Assembly: GCA_034769895.1 (NCBI GenBank)
Contig: CM068367.1
Span: 319,907,662 to 319,971,661, forward strand
DNA length: 64,000 nt
Source of the DNA: Magicicada septendecula
Taxonomy: Eukaryota > Arthropoda > Insecta > Hemiptera > Cicadidae
Direction: 5' to 3'
Positions 23,345-34,664 of the stretch are shown here, piece after piece. The notes beneath the pieces were generated by a model that was not told where the DNA came from, ran no database searches, and saw nothing but the letters and a program-made list of their open reading frames with translations. A program made the position numbers and the translations under genes. Position 1 is the stretch's first letter; each line of letters opens with the position of its first letter.

Positions 23345-24060
23345 AGTTTGCTAAACAAACGGACGATTTTATGCACTGTCATACGATAAATTTATCGTTC
23401 TGTATTCAAAAACATACCGCTGTGTCCTAGGAAATGCATCCGATAAAATATCGGACGAGTTGTTTAGATACGTGGGCCATAATTGATTCATTTACGCACT
23501 CGCGTGCAAGTTTTTTATCGTTTGACTTTTAGACCTCAGTGCTGCCAACATTCCTGCCTAGCGTTGGCGAGGCCAGTTATACCAAGTAATTAGTGGTATT
23601 CATGTCGTGGTGTGATTTTATTAATTTGTTTTGTAATCATGGAAGATGTTACTATAGAAAGGCTCACTGATGAAATTCAGAACAGGAGAGCACTATGGGT
23701 TCCAGTTTCTGAAACTTACAAAAACGAACCGATATGCAGCATACAACATGCACGGATTCATTTTCCGTACTGATGATGGCAACACTGAAAGAGTTTGTTC
23801 ACGCCCACTTATGATATTTTTGATGCCTGATAAAAATCGGAGTCAATGCAGATGCATAAAAGGGGCCTTAAAGTGAACAACTTTTAACATCTGTGACACA
23901 ATATGGTACTTCAGCACAGTGGTGAAAGTGTGCTTGGGATTTTCACCTTGAGCCTGACCTCATTATAAAACACGTGTTGATTCACGCTACGCACATGGCA
24001 AGCCTGTGCAGCTGGTGAGCGTTACAAAATACGCTAGGCACTTAACACGAAATTTCTAAA
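23345..24060 (+). other. Foreign insert with a MADF-like fragment
   Basis: Plus-strand codons from 23639 read MEDVTIERLTDEIQNRRALW followed by VPVSETYKN and then stops. The L-DEI--R--LW---S--YKN pattern resembles the start of a MADF DNA-binding domain, as found in Adf1-like proteins and in the accessory protein of PIF/Harbinger transposons. It sits where the amino-terminal half of the pogo transposase should be, so a nested insertion is likely. Terminal repeats were not identified; the assignment is tentative. Confidence 0.35.
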
Positions 24061-24245
24061 TGTTAGGTTGTGCATATAAGATGAGTATGGTTTTTGGAAG
24101 GGTATTTTAAGGAAAAAATCATTGTCTTATATTTGGGCCAATATGGTAATACTTCATGGGTACATAATTGAAATCATGTCAGGCTGTTTGTGTAGAGTAC
24201 ATCTAATATTTCATGTCCTATGAGTTTCCTTATTTTTTTTTTCAG

Positions 24246-24343
24246 AACCACTGTTGTCTCCATCAGTTGAATCGGTAGAACCAGAATCAAAATCGAGAGC
24301 AACGGCACATAAAACACCACTTACACGCAGTGTCAGTAATGAG
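24246..24343 (+). CDS. TSC2: TSC2 internal exon (visible exon 3)
   Basis: Acceptor TTTTTTTTCAG, donor GTGACT. It completes the split glutamate codon from exon 2 and encodes PLLSPSVESVEPESKSRATA and HKTPLTRSVSNE. This is a low-complexity serine-rich linker, which varies among tuberins; assignment rests on phase compatibility and position between two recognisable exons. Confidence 0.75.
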
Positions 24344-24492
24344 GTGACTGTTAGAAACTTAAATTACTGGAATTTTAAGAATTGTATTTGGTCAAATAGG
24401 TTATCAGTATGAAATATAGATTATTTTATTAAATCTTCATTTTTAGTGTGTACATCCTGGATATAATCACTATAAGTTGAAAATGGTTTCAG

Positions 24493-24619
24493 ATTACACC
24501 ATTGACTCTTGCTTCAAATGCTTCAACTGCAGCTAGTTCACCAAGTGATGAGGGAAGAAGAGGTTTGGAAGCAACATTACATGATGCTGATCCAGCCCGA
24601 CTTGATCAGCTTGTCTATG
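24493..24619 (+). CDS. TSC2: TSC2 internal exon (visible exon 4)
   Basis: Acceptor ATGGTTTCAG, donor GTATTA. Phase 0 in and phase 1 out. It encodes ITPLTLASNASTAASSPSDE, GRRGLEATLHDADPARLDQL and VY. The sequence is not strongly conserved; the splice sites and phases fit exons 3 and 5 exactly. Confidence 0.75.
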
Positions 24620-25271
24620 GTATTATATATTTAATAAAAATTTGCTCCAAGTGTTTATTTGCATATATTTAACATTAGATGATTGGTCGAGTATTGTGAT
24701 ATACACTTAAGTCAGTTATAGAAGAATACATTTATAATTGATGTAACACATATACATACATTAAAAATAATATACTGAATTTGCTCTGTTTCAAACACAT
24801 TTAAATTCCTTAAAATTTCTGCTTCAAAGGATAAGTTAAACATGACCTTTTTGTTAATCTGGAACAAACATCCATTGTATGTGTACTAAGATACTCCTTG
24901 TCCACTAAAATAGTATATAGTTTGAGAAGTAGGAGAAGTTACAACATGAAATGGTAACATACAAATAAGACAGTATGCCAGCATTACACTTTATACACCT
25001 ATAACATATTCATAATCTCTTGTGTCATCCTAGGTCATATCATAGACTGAATTAACTATAAACTGAGAAATATTACTGTTGCACTCCCACTGAAACAAGC
25101 CCAATGCCCCAAGAGTGATACTCGACCATCTAGATTAATTTTTATATCTCAATTTATTTTGTTTATTTTTCTATATTATGTATCACAATTTTTATTGAAG
25201 TATTACTCATATTTGGTTCTGCAAATGTTACTTGACATTTCAGAATTTATTAGTGAACTGTTGTCTCACAG
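24620..25271 (+). other. TSC2 intron 4
   Basis: Short AT-rich intron of 652 bases with no recognised insertion. Confidence 0.7.
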
Positions 25272-25349
25272 GAGGTGAAAGGCAAGAACGACAGCTGTGT
25301 GCATGCTGGTGCCAAGGGTGGGCAGAGATATATGTGCGAAGACCAACAG
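25272..25349 (+). CDS. TSC2: TSC2 internal exon (visible exon 5)
   Basis: Acceptor GTCTCACAG, donor GTACGT. It encodes GGERQERQLCACWCQGWAEI and YVRRPTG. QGWAEI-VRRPTG is nearly invariant in tuberins. The donor is only 17 bases upstream of a 148-bp TG repeat. Confidence 0.93.
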
Positions 25350-25364
25350 GTACGTATGGTCATA

Positions 25365-25516
<152 letters not shown>

Positions 25517-25604
25517 CACGTACAGTCTAATGTGCTTCAAACATAAGAATTAACTTTTTCCAGGCACTTCTATATATGTGTGTACAAATTAATGTGTTCT
25601 CAAG

Positions 25605-25756
25605 GTGACATGTCATGGGTAATGAGACTTCAGAACGAGCCACAAGTGGTACAGTCAGCATCTCAGCCTCCAATGAATGATATTGCTACATTGTTCTTGC
25701 CTTCCTTGACTTCTAGAAAATTGCCACAGACTCACTTTGTGGATTTTGAGTTTGAT
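25605..25756 (+). CDS. TSC2: TSC2 internal exon (visible exon 6)
   Basis: Acceptor TTCTCAAG, donor GTAAGT. It completes the PTG glycine and encodes DMSWVMRLQNEPQVVQSASQ, then PPMNDIATLFLPSLTSRKLP and QTHFVDFEFD. The SW-M-L-N block matches human NTSWLMSLENP. It ends in phase 0 ahead of the 27.3-kb intron. Confidence 0.9.
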
Positions 25757-26420
25757 GTAAGTTCAATAAATATGTCGATTATTAGACATTGAATCTGTTT
25801 TAAATTAAATACAGAAGAATACTATTTATTAGTACCACAGTTCTTGCTTTATTTAATCAGTTGTTGTACAGCATTAATTAATCTCCAGTATAACGTTACT
25901 TAATGTTTTATACATCCTGTTCAGTAGTTACATATTATTCTACAGTATTAACATGATTTTTGTACTGTACACTTCATAAAAATTAACTTTCCATCCTTGT
26001 AAGGTTTTGTCTTTCCTTTGAATTTCAATCAAGTGATTTAGTGTTCTATCCATATGTATTTATCTATCCTTATTGCCTTTGTCACTTTGTCATTTATTTT
26101 TATAGTCTGTATTTTATTATGTGTAGGACTTTTTTTTAACCAATTCTTGGTAATCCAATGTCTGTTTTAAGTGAGCTTCTGATTGGTGAAGACAGGAGTT
26201 ATATTCGCCAAAGATAATTGCATGTAAGAGTTATATACATATTTTTCTTATAAGTTTTATTTTCTTTAATCAGAATGTATTAACTTTTAATTATCAATCT
26301 ATAACATTCTACACTTTTACCCATCACTGGTATAGCCTATCCATTGGTTTTATATATAGATCTGTCTTTAATTCCTTTGTTTACTTCTTCTCTTCAGAGT
26401 TTCCCAAGCCGTTTCCCTCT
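25757..26420 (+). other. Start of TSC2 intron 6, unique part
   Basis: AT-rich intron sequence between exon 6 and the first LTR. A minor exon within it cannot be excluded, but no coding block with plausible splice sites was recognised. Confidence 0.55.
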
Positions 26421-27560
26421 GTAAAGAAACAAACATTTATCAAATTAAAAAAAAAAAAAAATACTCTGCCAGAATCTTACCTTGTGATCTTTTCATGCCG
26501 ACTTACCGTTTATCAACATCATCAGAAATTCAGGGCCGCCACCAATATCTTTGAAGGACAGATATGGAAACCTTTATACTTTACCTTAATTAAAACACTG
26601 GATAATTTTGCTATCTGACTACCCACAATTCAGAAAATTACCCGGAACGTTTAGACGAGTTTTTCAGCACAGAACGCTAGGAAATGGTAACGGCGAAATA
26701 ACTACGCTAACACATATTTAGGTTAGTAATAATCGTCTTCTTTATTGTTATTCAAAAATTAACTTCTCTTTTCCTTATAACATATTGTTTCATCTTATTT
26801 CTATTATGTAAAATTTTCTTATACTAATTTCTTTTCGCTAACCAGTACTTGGATATTTTCCCACTCACACACACTCTTACTCTGTACAATTCCTTAATAC
26901 CCCCCCCCCCCCGTTTCATTAAAGAGCTCTTTATTATTTGAGATATACAAAACTGTTAATCAGACTGATTGTTTTTAGAATACCTGCACGTACGATTCGC
27001 ATATTCCCACCATCTTTCTCACTTCACTTTCACTTTTGTCCCTGCTCAACACTGTTCTAATTCTTTCTACTCGCCGAATTCATTTTATTTCACACTCACT
27101 AATTCGTTATTATTGTAATACGTTTTGGCAGGTCTAGGCTACTATTATCGCTTCGACCTACCGAAATTTCCGAGGCCGCTCTATTTACGACTGTACTGTG
27201 TGATTAGTTGTAGCGAACTGCTCTGCGACAATTCTGTGAACATCATGCGCACGGTTGCGTACCCGCCAGGTGTTAGGCGTCGCCGTCACCTCGTACTGTG
27301 ATTCGTTGTTTCCATCGCATGTTCAGCTATGGAATTTCCTGTACGTGACTTTCACGTTGTGAAAAAGCGGCACACTCGCGCGCTCGTACACATTCCCAGA
27401 CGCTAATAGCTTTTGTGCCTCATACGGCTTGGTACGAGGTGGACTACAAGGTGTTCAAAAATGTCAAGCGTTTGTGATCAAAATGTTGTTCAGCAAGGGT
27501 TACTACTGCTTTTTACAATTATGAAAAATAAAATAAACCCCTGGGTTTTGCCCCGTTACA
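26421..27560 (-). repeat. LTR of a gypsy-like element (element A, 3' side)
   Basis: Plus-strand ends are TGTAAAGAAAC and GTTACA. Directly to the right is ATACCCCCCC, which on the minus strand is a polypurine tract before the LTR start. Its 26530-26760 portion matches the mid-LTR at 41124 (shared GCCACC-ATATCTTT-AAGG blocks), so the two belong to related families, though they are clearly diverged. Confidence 0.6.
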
Positions 27561-28203
27561 ATACCCCCCCAATGAGAGGTTTTCTGTCGAAACAGAAAAA
27601 CTCTCATTGCCTAAAAACCTAAGAGGACCAGCTAGGATATGGCGCCACTAACCCCCCCCATAAATCCTTATTAAAATCATGGGTAACTTACCCCCCTAGT
27701 CTGGTGATTGTGGCCACTGTATAACCAGACTCTGAAACAATTCATAAAAACATCAATAACTGGCTTTTTACAATGCCATATCCCCAACTGGTTTGGTTTC
27801 CTCTTAGCCCATACTGGTTTGCGTTGAGAAGCACTATTTGCATCTATACGTACATTCTTACCATAAACATATTACACTTGTTTATACAACATTCCTAATC
27901 AAATAACAATTCATATTTCACAAACCTAGCCTCAAAATACATTACTAACCCTTCAATTTTTATTAACTAAACATTTTAACTATTTATCTTACATTATCAC
28001 TTCAACTTTGTATTTTTCTGAAATATTTTAATTATTTAAATTTAATTGTCTACTATTTATTATCCATTTCAAGTCAAAAAATAAACTATTCAATTTTATT
28101 ACACATATTTCCATCTTTTAAATGAATTTAATTTACATTATAAACATTCATAATTACATACTGACAATTATTCAAATAAAAAAATGTATTACTATCATAA
28201 ATA
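27561..28203 (-). mobile_element. Element A internal DNA, 3' non-coding part
   Basis: The first 170 bases align with the same place in the element at 43485-50976 (polypurine tract, then GAGGACC, ACCCCCC and CATGGGTA blocks). No coding frame remains. It is cut by the Helitron-like copy starting at 28204. Confidence 0.6.
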
Positions 28204-28507
28204 TCGGTATGGAGAACCATACATGACTTCCATATTCTAAGATTTATATTTAAAATCATTTTCGAAATGAAATATTACCATAGAAACTACTTCTTTCTAC
28301 TTACTGCTTCAGCCTTAACCACAGTACTGTGGTCACTAACGTATACCACCTCACGTTATCGCACTCGATTTTCACTGATGATGGAAGTCGATGGCATTGC
28401 CGAAATGTCTGGTTTTGTAGAAAACATTGGACTACGGCCAAATATCCCGGGAAGGAATTTTAACAAAAACTACTTCTTTGTTGCCGATAACGTTGTACAC
28501 ATATATA

Positions 28508-28540
28508 TCAGTGGCGAAGTTACATGGAGGCAATTGAGGC
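28508..28540 (+). other. hAT-like terminus inside the Helitron-like copies
   Basis: CAGTGGCGAAGTTACATGG starts here and recurs at the same internal point in copies 2 and 3. CAGTGGCG is a common hAT terminal sequence. No matching second end or 8-bp duplication was found, so this may be a hAT fragment carried by the element. Confidence 0.3.
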
Positions 28541-29117
28541 AATGCCTACCCTAAAAAATTCTGTAGAATAAAAATTATAAATACGTATGAACTACATAAC
28601 GTAAAGATTATACATTGTTACTGCGACTGTCAAATTTATTAAACCGAAACGTGCTTTATTGAGCGACCGCTAGATGGTGACAGGTGAGATTCAGCATAGT
28701 TCGTTTAAAGCGAATGAGGCAACCTGAACTTGCCTCAGCGTTTTTTGTATACATCGTATGTAAGCAATGTAGTGGTGTGATAGGGAAGTGTAGGGAGGGG
28801 GGATTGTCCCGCGCTGTACACATAGAGCGTTGAGGCATGCCTCACGTTTGTGGTCCAAACAGTTAAGTTAAAGCGCCTGTGTTTCTAAGTGTTTATTTTA
28901 TGCGGTTATTAAAAGTGTCACTGTTATTCCGCTGAACTAACAGATGATCAAGATTGTTATTTGAATTATTTGTAACATTAAACATATAAATATATAGAAA
29001 CTAATCAAGTTTAAAAATTTGAAGTTCAATCAGTTGTATTATTGTGTATGACTAATACAAGGATTGTTCAATAGACACACGTATAGAGATGTAAAGCATT
29101 TTTTATTCAACGATTTT

Positions 29118-29263
29118 AAAAGAAGTCTCCAATAACATTAAGACATGAGTTCCACTGTTGCGCTAACCTGTAGATTCCCTGCTAGTAAAATTCTTACGGC
29201 TGTTTGTGGAACCATTCGGTTACAGCAAACTCTACCTCAGCGTCCGATTTGACCCACCGTCCT
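29118..29263 (-). pseudogene. Captured mariner transposase tail (copy 1)
   Basis: The minus strand encodes GRWVKSDAEVEFAVTEWFHK followed by the degraded equivalent of EFY--GI-RL--QWNSCLN and a GDFF end. This is the carboxy end of a mariner-type transposase. It is present at the same relative place in copies 2 and 3, so it was amplified with the Helitron-like element. Confidence 0.65.
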
Positions 29264-29459
29264 TTTAGTGATTCCTTAAAAAAAATTTAAGATAAGATTT
29301 TTGCCTACCCATTCATTAACTACTAGCTTCGCCAGTAAGCAAATTGATGTCCATTTTTTCAGCTTGCACGCGTTATGTTGGTGTGGGTTTCGGCACTTTC
29401 CATTTAAAAAGCGTGCAAACGTAAGAAAATAAACACGAGTGAGGCCAGAAATAACGTGA

Positions 29460-29463
<4 letters not shown>

Positions 29464-29510
<47 letters not shown>
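29464..29510. repeat. (GT)n microsatellite inside Helitron-like copy 1
   Basis: About 23 GT units. CA runs occur at the equivalent place in the inverted copies (about 31979-31999 and 33898-33929). Confidence 0.9.
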
Positions 29511-29511
<1 letters not shown>

Positions 29512-29669
29512 TTACCTGCCTTTTTATTGCCGTATTAAATGAAAAATATTATATTACATTAAAATGAAAAAATTTTAATTTTATTGCCTGGCAACAAAAT
29601 TATTTTATTTTTAACAATTACCATTGTTTCAAAAAGTTTAAATAAATTTTCAAGGACTTTACTCTTGTT

Positions 29670-30393
29670 AAAACGTAAAAGGTTGCAGGTAAACTACCCC
29701 TTCCCCTTAACCGATCTTCACCAAAATCGAAAGTCCTTGAGACCTCTACAATTCAGGGACATATGCAGAAAATTATTTGATTCTGTTTGAATTTGCGGCT
29801 GTTATTGTTTGCCATAGAAAATACGCTTGATAAAAAAACGTTGCAGGTAAACTACCCCTTCCCCTTAACCGATCTTCACCAAAAACAAAAGGTCTTGAGT
29901 ACTCTACAAATGAGGGCTGTATGCAAAACATTATTTGATTCTGTTTGAATTTGCGGCTGTTATCGTTTGCCATAGAAAATACCCTTGTTAAAAAAACGTT
30001 GCAGGTAAACTACCCATTTCCCTCAACCGATCTTCACCAAAAAGAATAGATCTTGAGAACTCTACAATTTAGGGCTGTATGCAAATAATCGTTTGATCCT
30101 GTTTGTATTTGCGGCTGTTATCGTTTGCCATAGGAAAACCCTTGTTAAAACATAAAACGTTCAGGTAAACTACCCCTTTCCCTTAACCGATCTTCACCAA
30201 AAACAATAGGTCTTGAAAACTCTACAATTCAGGGCTGTATACGAAACATTATTTAATTCAGTTTGAATTTGCGGCTGTTATCGTTTGCCAAAAAAAAATT
30301 TCCCTTGATAAAAAAAAACCGTTGCAGGTAAACTACCCCTTTCCCTCAACCTGTTTGAATTTGCGGCAGTTATCGTTTGCCATAGAAAAAAAA
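29670..30393 (+). repeat. Tandem array of ~155-bp units (copy 1)
   Basis: Units carry the recurring landmarks GGTAAACTACCCCTT, CCGATCTTCACCAAAA, GGGCTGTATGCAAAA and TTTGCGGCTGTTATCGTTTG. Equivalent arrays are at about 30840-31012, 31165-31810, 33263-33740, 37990-38780 and 61210-64000. Confidence 0.9.
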
Positions 30394-30548
30394 TCTATAG
30401 ACACACAGACAGACACACACACACAGACACTTTTCGGAAAACGACTTTTTTTCATGTTTTGAGTGTAGTACAATCAGAATCTGCAATAATCTCGAACACG
30501 ATTTTTTTTGCCATCACCATACTTCCATTCCTTAAGGAATATGGAAGT

Positions 30549-30692
30549 AAAATCAGTTGCAACTATAAATTGATTACACAAAATATAATATACACACAAC
30601 ACCATGGATCAGCTGATATCTTATCATAACAGCATAACCATAACATCATACAGAGAACATAAAAACATAATACAACTTTAATTCCAGTTTTT
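30549..30692 (-). mobile_element. Sliver of element A between two Helitron-like copies
   Basis: The 144-base spacer contains GATCAGCTGATATC followed by ATAACA, resembling the internal DNA of the related element near 46619-46640. It therefore belongs to element A and separates two independent insertions. Confidence 0.5.
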
Positions 30693-31012
30693 ACTTCCAT
30701 ATTCCTAAAGGAATGGAAGTATGGTGATGGCAAAAAAAATCGTGTTCAAGATTATTGCAGATTCTGATTGTACAACACTCAAAACATGAAAAAAAGTCGT
30801 TTTCCAAAAAGTGTCTGTGTGTGTGTCTGTCTGTCTATAGATTTTTTTTCTATGGCAAACGATAACTGCCGCAAATTCAAACAGAATCAAATAATTTTTT
30901 GCATACAGCCCTGATTTGTAGAGTACTCACGACCTATTGTTTTTGGTGAAGATCGGTTGAGGGAAAGGGGTAGTTTACCTGCAACGGTTTTTTTTTATCA
31001 AGGGAAATTTTT

Positions 31013-33262
31013 ACTTCCATATTCCTTAAGGAATGGAAGTATGGTGATGGCAAAAAAAATCGTGTTCGAGATTATTGCAGATTCTGATTGTACTATGCTC
31101 AAAACATGAAAAAAAGTCGTTTTCCGAAAAGTGTCTGTGTGTGTGTCTGTCTGTGTGTGTGTGTGTCTGTACATTTTTTTTCTATGGCAAACGATAACAG
31201 CCGCAAATTCAAACAGAATCAAATAATGTTTCGTATACAGCCCTGATTTGTAGAGTTCTCAAGACCTATTGTTTTTGGTGAAGATCGGTTAAGGGAAAGG
31301 GGTAGTTTACCTGTAATGTTTTATATTTTAACAAGGGTATTTCCTATGGCAAACGATAACAGCCGCAAATTCAATCAGAATCAAAAGATTATTTGCATAC
31401 AGCCCTAAATTGTAGAGTTCTCAAGACCTATTGTTTTTGGTGAAGATCGGTTAAGGGAAAGGGGTAGTTTACCTGCAACGTTTTTTTAACAAGGGGATTT
31501 TCTATGGCAAACGATAACAGTAGCAAATTCAAACAGAAACAAATAATTTTCTGCATACAGCTCTGATTTGTAGAGTACTCAAGACCTATTGTTTTTGGTG
31601 AAGATCGGTTAAGGGGAAAGGGGTAGTTTACCTGCAACGTTTTTTTATCAAGCGTATTTTCTATGGCAAATGATAACAGCCGCAAATTCAAACAGAATCA
31701 AATAATTTTTTGCATACGTCCCTGAATTGTAGTGGTCTCAAGGACTTTCGATTTTGGTGAAGATCGGTTAAGGGGAAGGGGTAGTTTACCTGCAACCTTT
31801 TACGTTTTAACAAGAGTAAAGTACTTGAAAATTTATTTAAACTTTTTGAAACAATGGTAATTGTTAAAAATAAAATAATTTTGTTGCCAGGCAATAAAAT
31901 TATAATTTTTTCATTTTAATGTAATATAATATTTTTCATTTAATACGGCAATAAAAAGGCAGGTAAGACACAAACAAACACACACACACACACACACACA
32001 ATTCACGTTATTTCTGGCCTCACTCATGTTTATTTTCTTACGTTTGCACGCTTTTTAAATGGAAAGTGCCGAAACCCACACCAACATAACGCGTGCAAGC
32101 CGAAAAAATGGACATCAATTTGCTTACTGGCGAAGCTAGTAGTTAATGAATGGGTAGGCAAAAATCTTATCTTAAATTTTTTTTAAGGAATCACTAAAAG
32201 GACGGTGGGTCAAATCGGACGCTGAGGTAGAGTTTGCTGTAACCGAATGGTTCCACAAACAGCCGTAAGAATTTTACTAGCAGGGAATCTACAGGTTAGC
32301 GCAACAGTGGAACTCATGTCTTAATGTTATTGGAGACTTCTTTTAAAATCGTTGAATAAAAAATGGTTTACAGCTCTATACGTGTGTCTATTGAACAATC
32401 CTTGTATTAGTCATACACAATAATACAACTGATTGAACTTCAAATTTTTAAACTTGATTTGTTTCTATATATTTATATGTTTAATGTTACAAATAATTCA
32501 AATAACAATCTTGATCATCTGTTAGTTCAGCGGAATAACAGTGACACTTTTAATAACCGCATAAAATAAACACTTAGAAACAACACAGGCGCTTTAACTT
32601 AACTGTTTGGACCACAGAAGTGAGGCATGCCTCAACGCTCTATGTGTACAGCGCGGGACAATCCCCCCTCCCTACACTTCCCTATCACACCACTACATTG
32701 CTTACATACGATGTATACAAAAAACGCTGAGGCAAGTTCAGGTTGCCTCATTCGCTTTAAACGAACTATGCCGAATCTCACCTGTCACCATCTAGCGGTC
32801 GCTCAATAAAGCACGTTCCGGTTTAATAAATTTGACAGTCGCAGTAACAATGTATAATCTTTTACGTTATGTAGTTCATACGTATTTATAATTTTTATTC
32901 TACAGAATTTTTTAGGGTAGGCATTGCCTCAATTGCCTCCATGTAACTTCGCCACTGATATATATGTGTACAACGTTATCGGCAACAAAGAAGTAGTTTT
33001 TGTTAAAATTCCTTCCCGGGATATTCAGCCGTAGTCCAATGTTTTCTACAAAACCAGACATTTCGGCAGTGCCATCGACTTCCATCATCAGTGAAAATCG
33101 AGTGCGATAACGTGAGGTGGTATACGTTAGTGACCACAGTACTGTGGTTAAGGCTGAAGCAGTAAGTAGAAAGAAGTAGTTTCTATGGTAATATTTCATT
33201 TCGAAAATGATTTTAAATATAAATCTTAGAATATGGAAGTCATGTATGGTTCTCCATACTGA
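31013..33262 (-). mobile_element. Helitron-like copy 2 nested in copy 3
   Basis: A full copy in inverted orientation to copy 1, with the 3' hairpin module at 31013-31165, the tandem array to about 31810, a CA run, the captured transposase tail and the left module at 32955-33262. Very similar to copy 1 throughout, including the captured parts. Confidence 0.7.
32201..32345 (+). pseudogene. Captured mariner transposase tail (copy 2)
   Basis: Plus-strand codons give GRWVKSDAEVEFAVTEWFHK then QP, stop, EFY, stop, GIYRLAQQWNSCLN and VIGDFF. Same stops as in copy 3, showing that they were inherited before amplification. Confidence 0.7.
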
Positions 33263-33894
33263 TATTTTTTTTTGGCAAACGATAACAGCCGCAAATTCAA
33301 ACAGAATTAAATAATGTTTCGTATACAGCCTTGAATTGTAGATTTTTCAAGACCTGTTGTTTTTGGTGAAGATCGGTTTATGGAAGGGGTAGTTTACCTG
33401 TAACGTTTTATGTTTTAACAAGGGTTTTTCCTATGGCAAACGATAACAGCCGCAAATTCAAACAGAATCAAACGTTTATTTGCATACAGCCCTAAATTGT
33501 AGAGTTCTCAAGATCTATTCTTTTTGGTGAAGATCGGTTGAGGGAAACGGGTAGTTTACCTGCAACGTTTTTTTAACAAGGGTATTTTCTATGGCAAACG
33601 ATAACAGCCGCAAATTCAAACAGAATCAAATAATTTTTTGCATACGTCCCTGAATTGTAGAGGTCTCAAGGACTTTCGATTTTGGTGAAGATCGGTTAAG
33701 GGGAAGGGGTAGTTTACCTGCAACCTTTTACGTTTTAACAAGAGTAAAGTACTTGAAAATTTATTTAAACTTTTTGAAACAATGGTAATTGTTAAAAATA
33801 AAATAATTTTGTTGCCAGGCAATAAAATTATAATTTTTTCATTTTAATGTAATATAATATTTTTCATTTAATACGGCAATAAAAAGGCAGGTAA

Positions 33895-33932
<38 letters not shown>

Positions 33933-34129
33933 TCACGTTATTTCTGGCCTCACTCATGTTTATTTTCTTACGTTTGCACGCTTTTTAAATGGAAAGTGCC
34001 GAAACCCACACCAACATAACGCGTGCAAGCCGAAAAAATGGACATCAATTTGCTTACTGGCGAAGCTAGTAGTTAATGAATGGGTAGGCAAAAATCTTAT
34101 CTTAAATTTTTTTAAGGAATCACTAAAAG

Positions 34130-34273
34130 GACGGTGGGTCAAATCGGACGCTGAGGTAGAGTTTGCTGTATCCGAATGGCTCCACAAACAGCCGTAAGAA
34201 TTTTACTAGCAGGGAATCTACAGGTTAGCGCAACAGTGGAACTCATGTCTTAATGTTATTGGAGACTTCTTTT
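34130..34273 (+). pseudogene. Captured mariner transposase tail (copy 3)
   Basis: Same fragment as at 32201-32345, with a valine-to-serine-type change (EFAVSEWLHKQP) and the same internal stops. Confidence 0.65.
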
Positions 34274-34664
34274 AAAATCGTTGAATAAAAAATGGTTTAC
34301 AGCTCTATACGTGTGTCTATTGAACAATCCTTGTATTAGTCATACACAATAATACAACTGATTGAACTTCAAATTTTTAAACTTGATTAGTTTCTATATA
34401 TTTATATTATAAATTATAGTAAAAAATAAAACCATAAAATAGTTTTTGTGATTTCCACTCGTCAATTTATTAAAATTATAAAACCATGACAGCTGTTTCG
34501 GCAACACAGTGCCTTCATCAGATGGTATAAGCTGACTAATTTTCGTACAAACAATACAGAATATAAAATATAATACAAGTGCTGTTGTATAGAGAGCGAT
34601 AGTAATCTCGTGTCAATAAGATTTATACACATTACACAAATATATAACATAACATATACCAAGT

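Larger units (their letters stand above)
22242..24146 (-). mobile_element. Pogo/Tigger-type element of a third terminal type
   Basis: Ends CCAGTTTGGCCCGAATATAA and TTATATTTGGGCCAATATGG form an imperfect inverted pair, each bordered by TA (22240-22241, 24147-24148). A second internal CATATAAGACGACACTG block repeats the end motif. Minus-strand transposase remains occupy its left half; its right half contains foreign sequence. Confidence 0.8.
28204..30548 (+). mobile_element. Helitron-like (HINE/DINE-1-type) copy 1
   Basis: The copy begins TCGGTATGGAGAACCATAC after an A, and ends GGAATATGGAAGT. A 12-bp motif ACTTCCATATTC lies 22 bases inside the left end (28226-28237) and its exact inverse GAATATGGAAGT is the right end (30537-30548): an asymmetric inverted repeat. 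Order inside: a conserved 300-bp left module, a composite middle with captured pieces, a GT microsatellite, about five tandem units of roughly 155 bp (29670-30393), and a right module of about 150 bp (30395-30548) with a TTAA-centred hairpin. There is no target duplication. These traits fit non-autonomous Helentron/DINE-1-type elements, but the usual CTRR end is lacking, so the class is inferred. Confidence 0.6.

Noticed and set aside
28656..28838. A 60-codon frame repeated in several places (also at 32627 and 36034)
   Set aside because: It is conserved only because the surrounding Helitron-like repeat is; no start context, domain or constraint can be seen.
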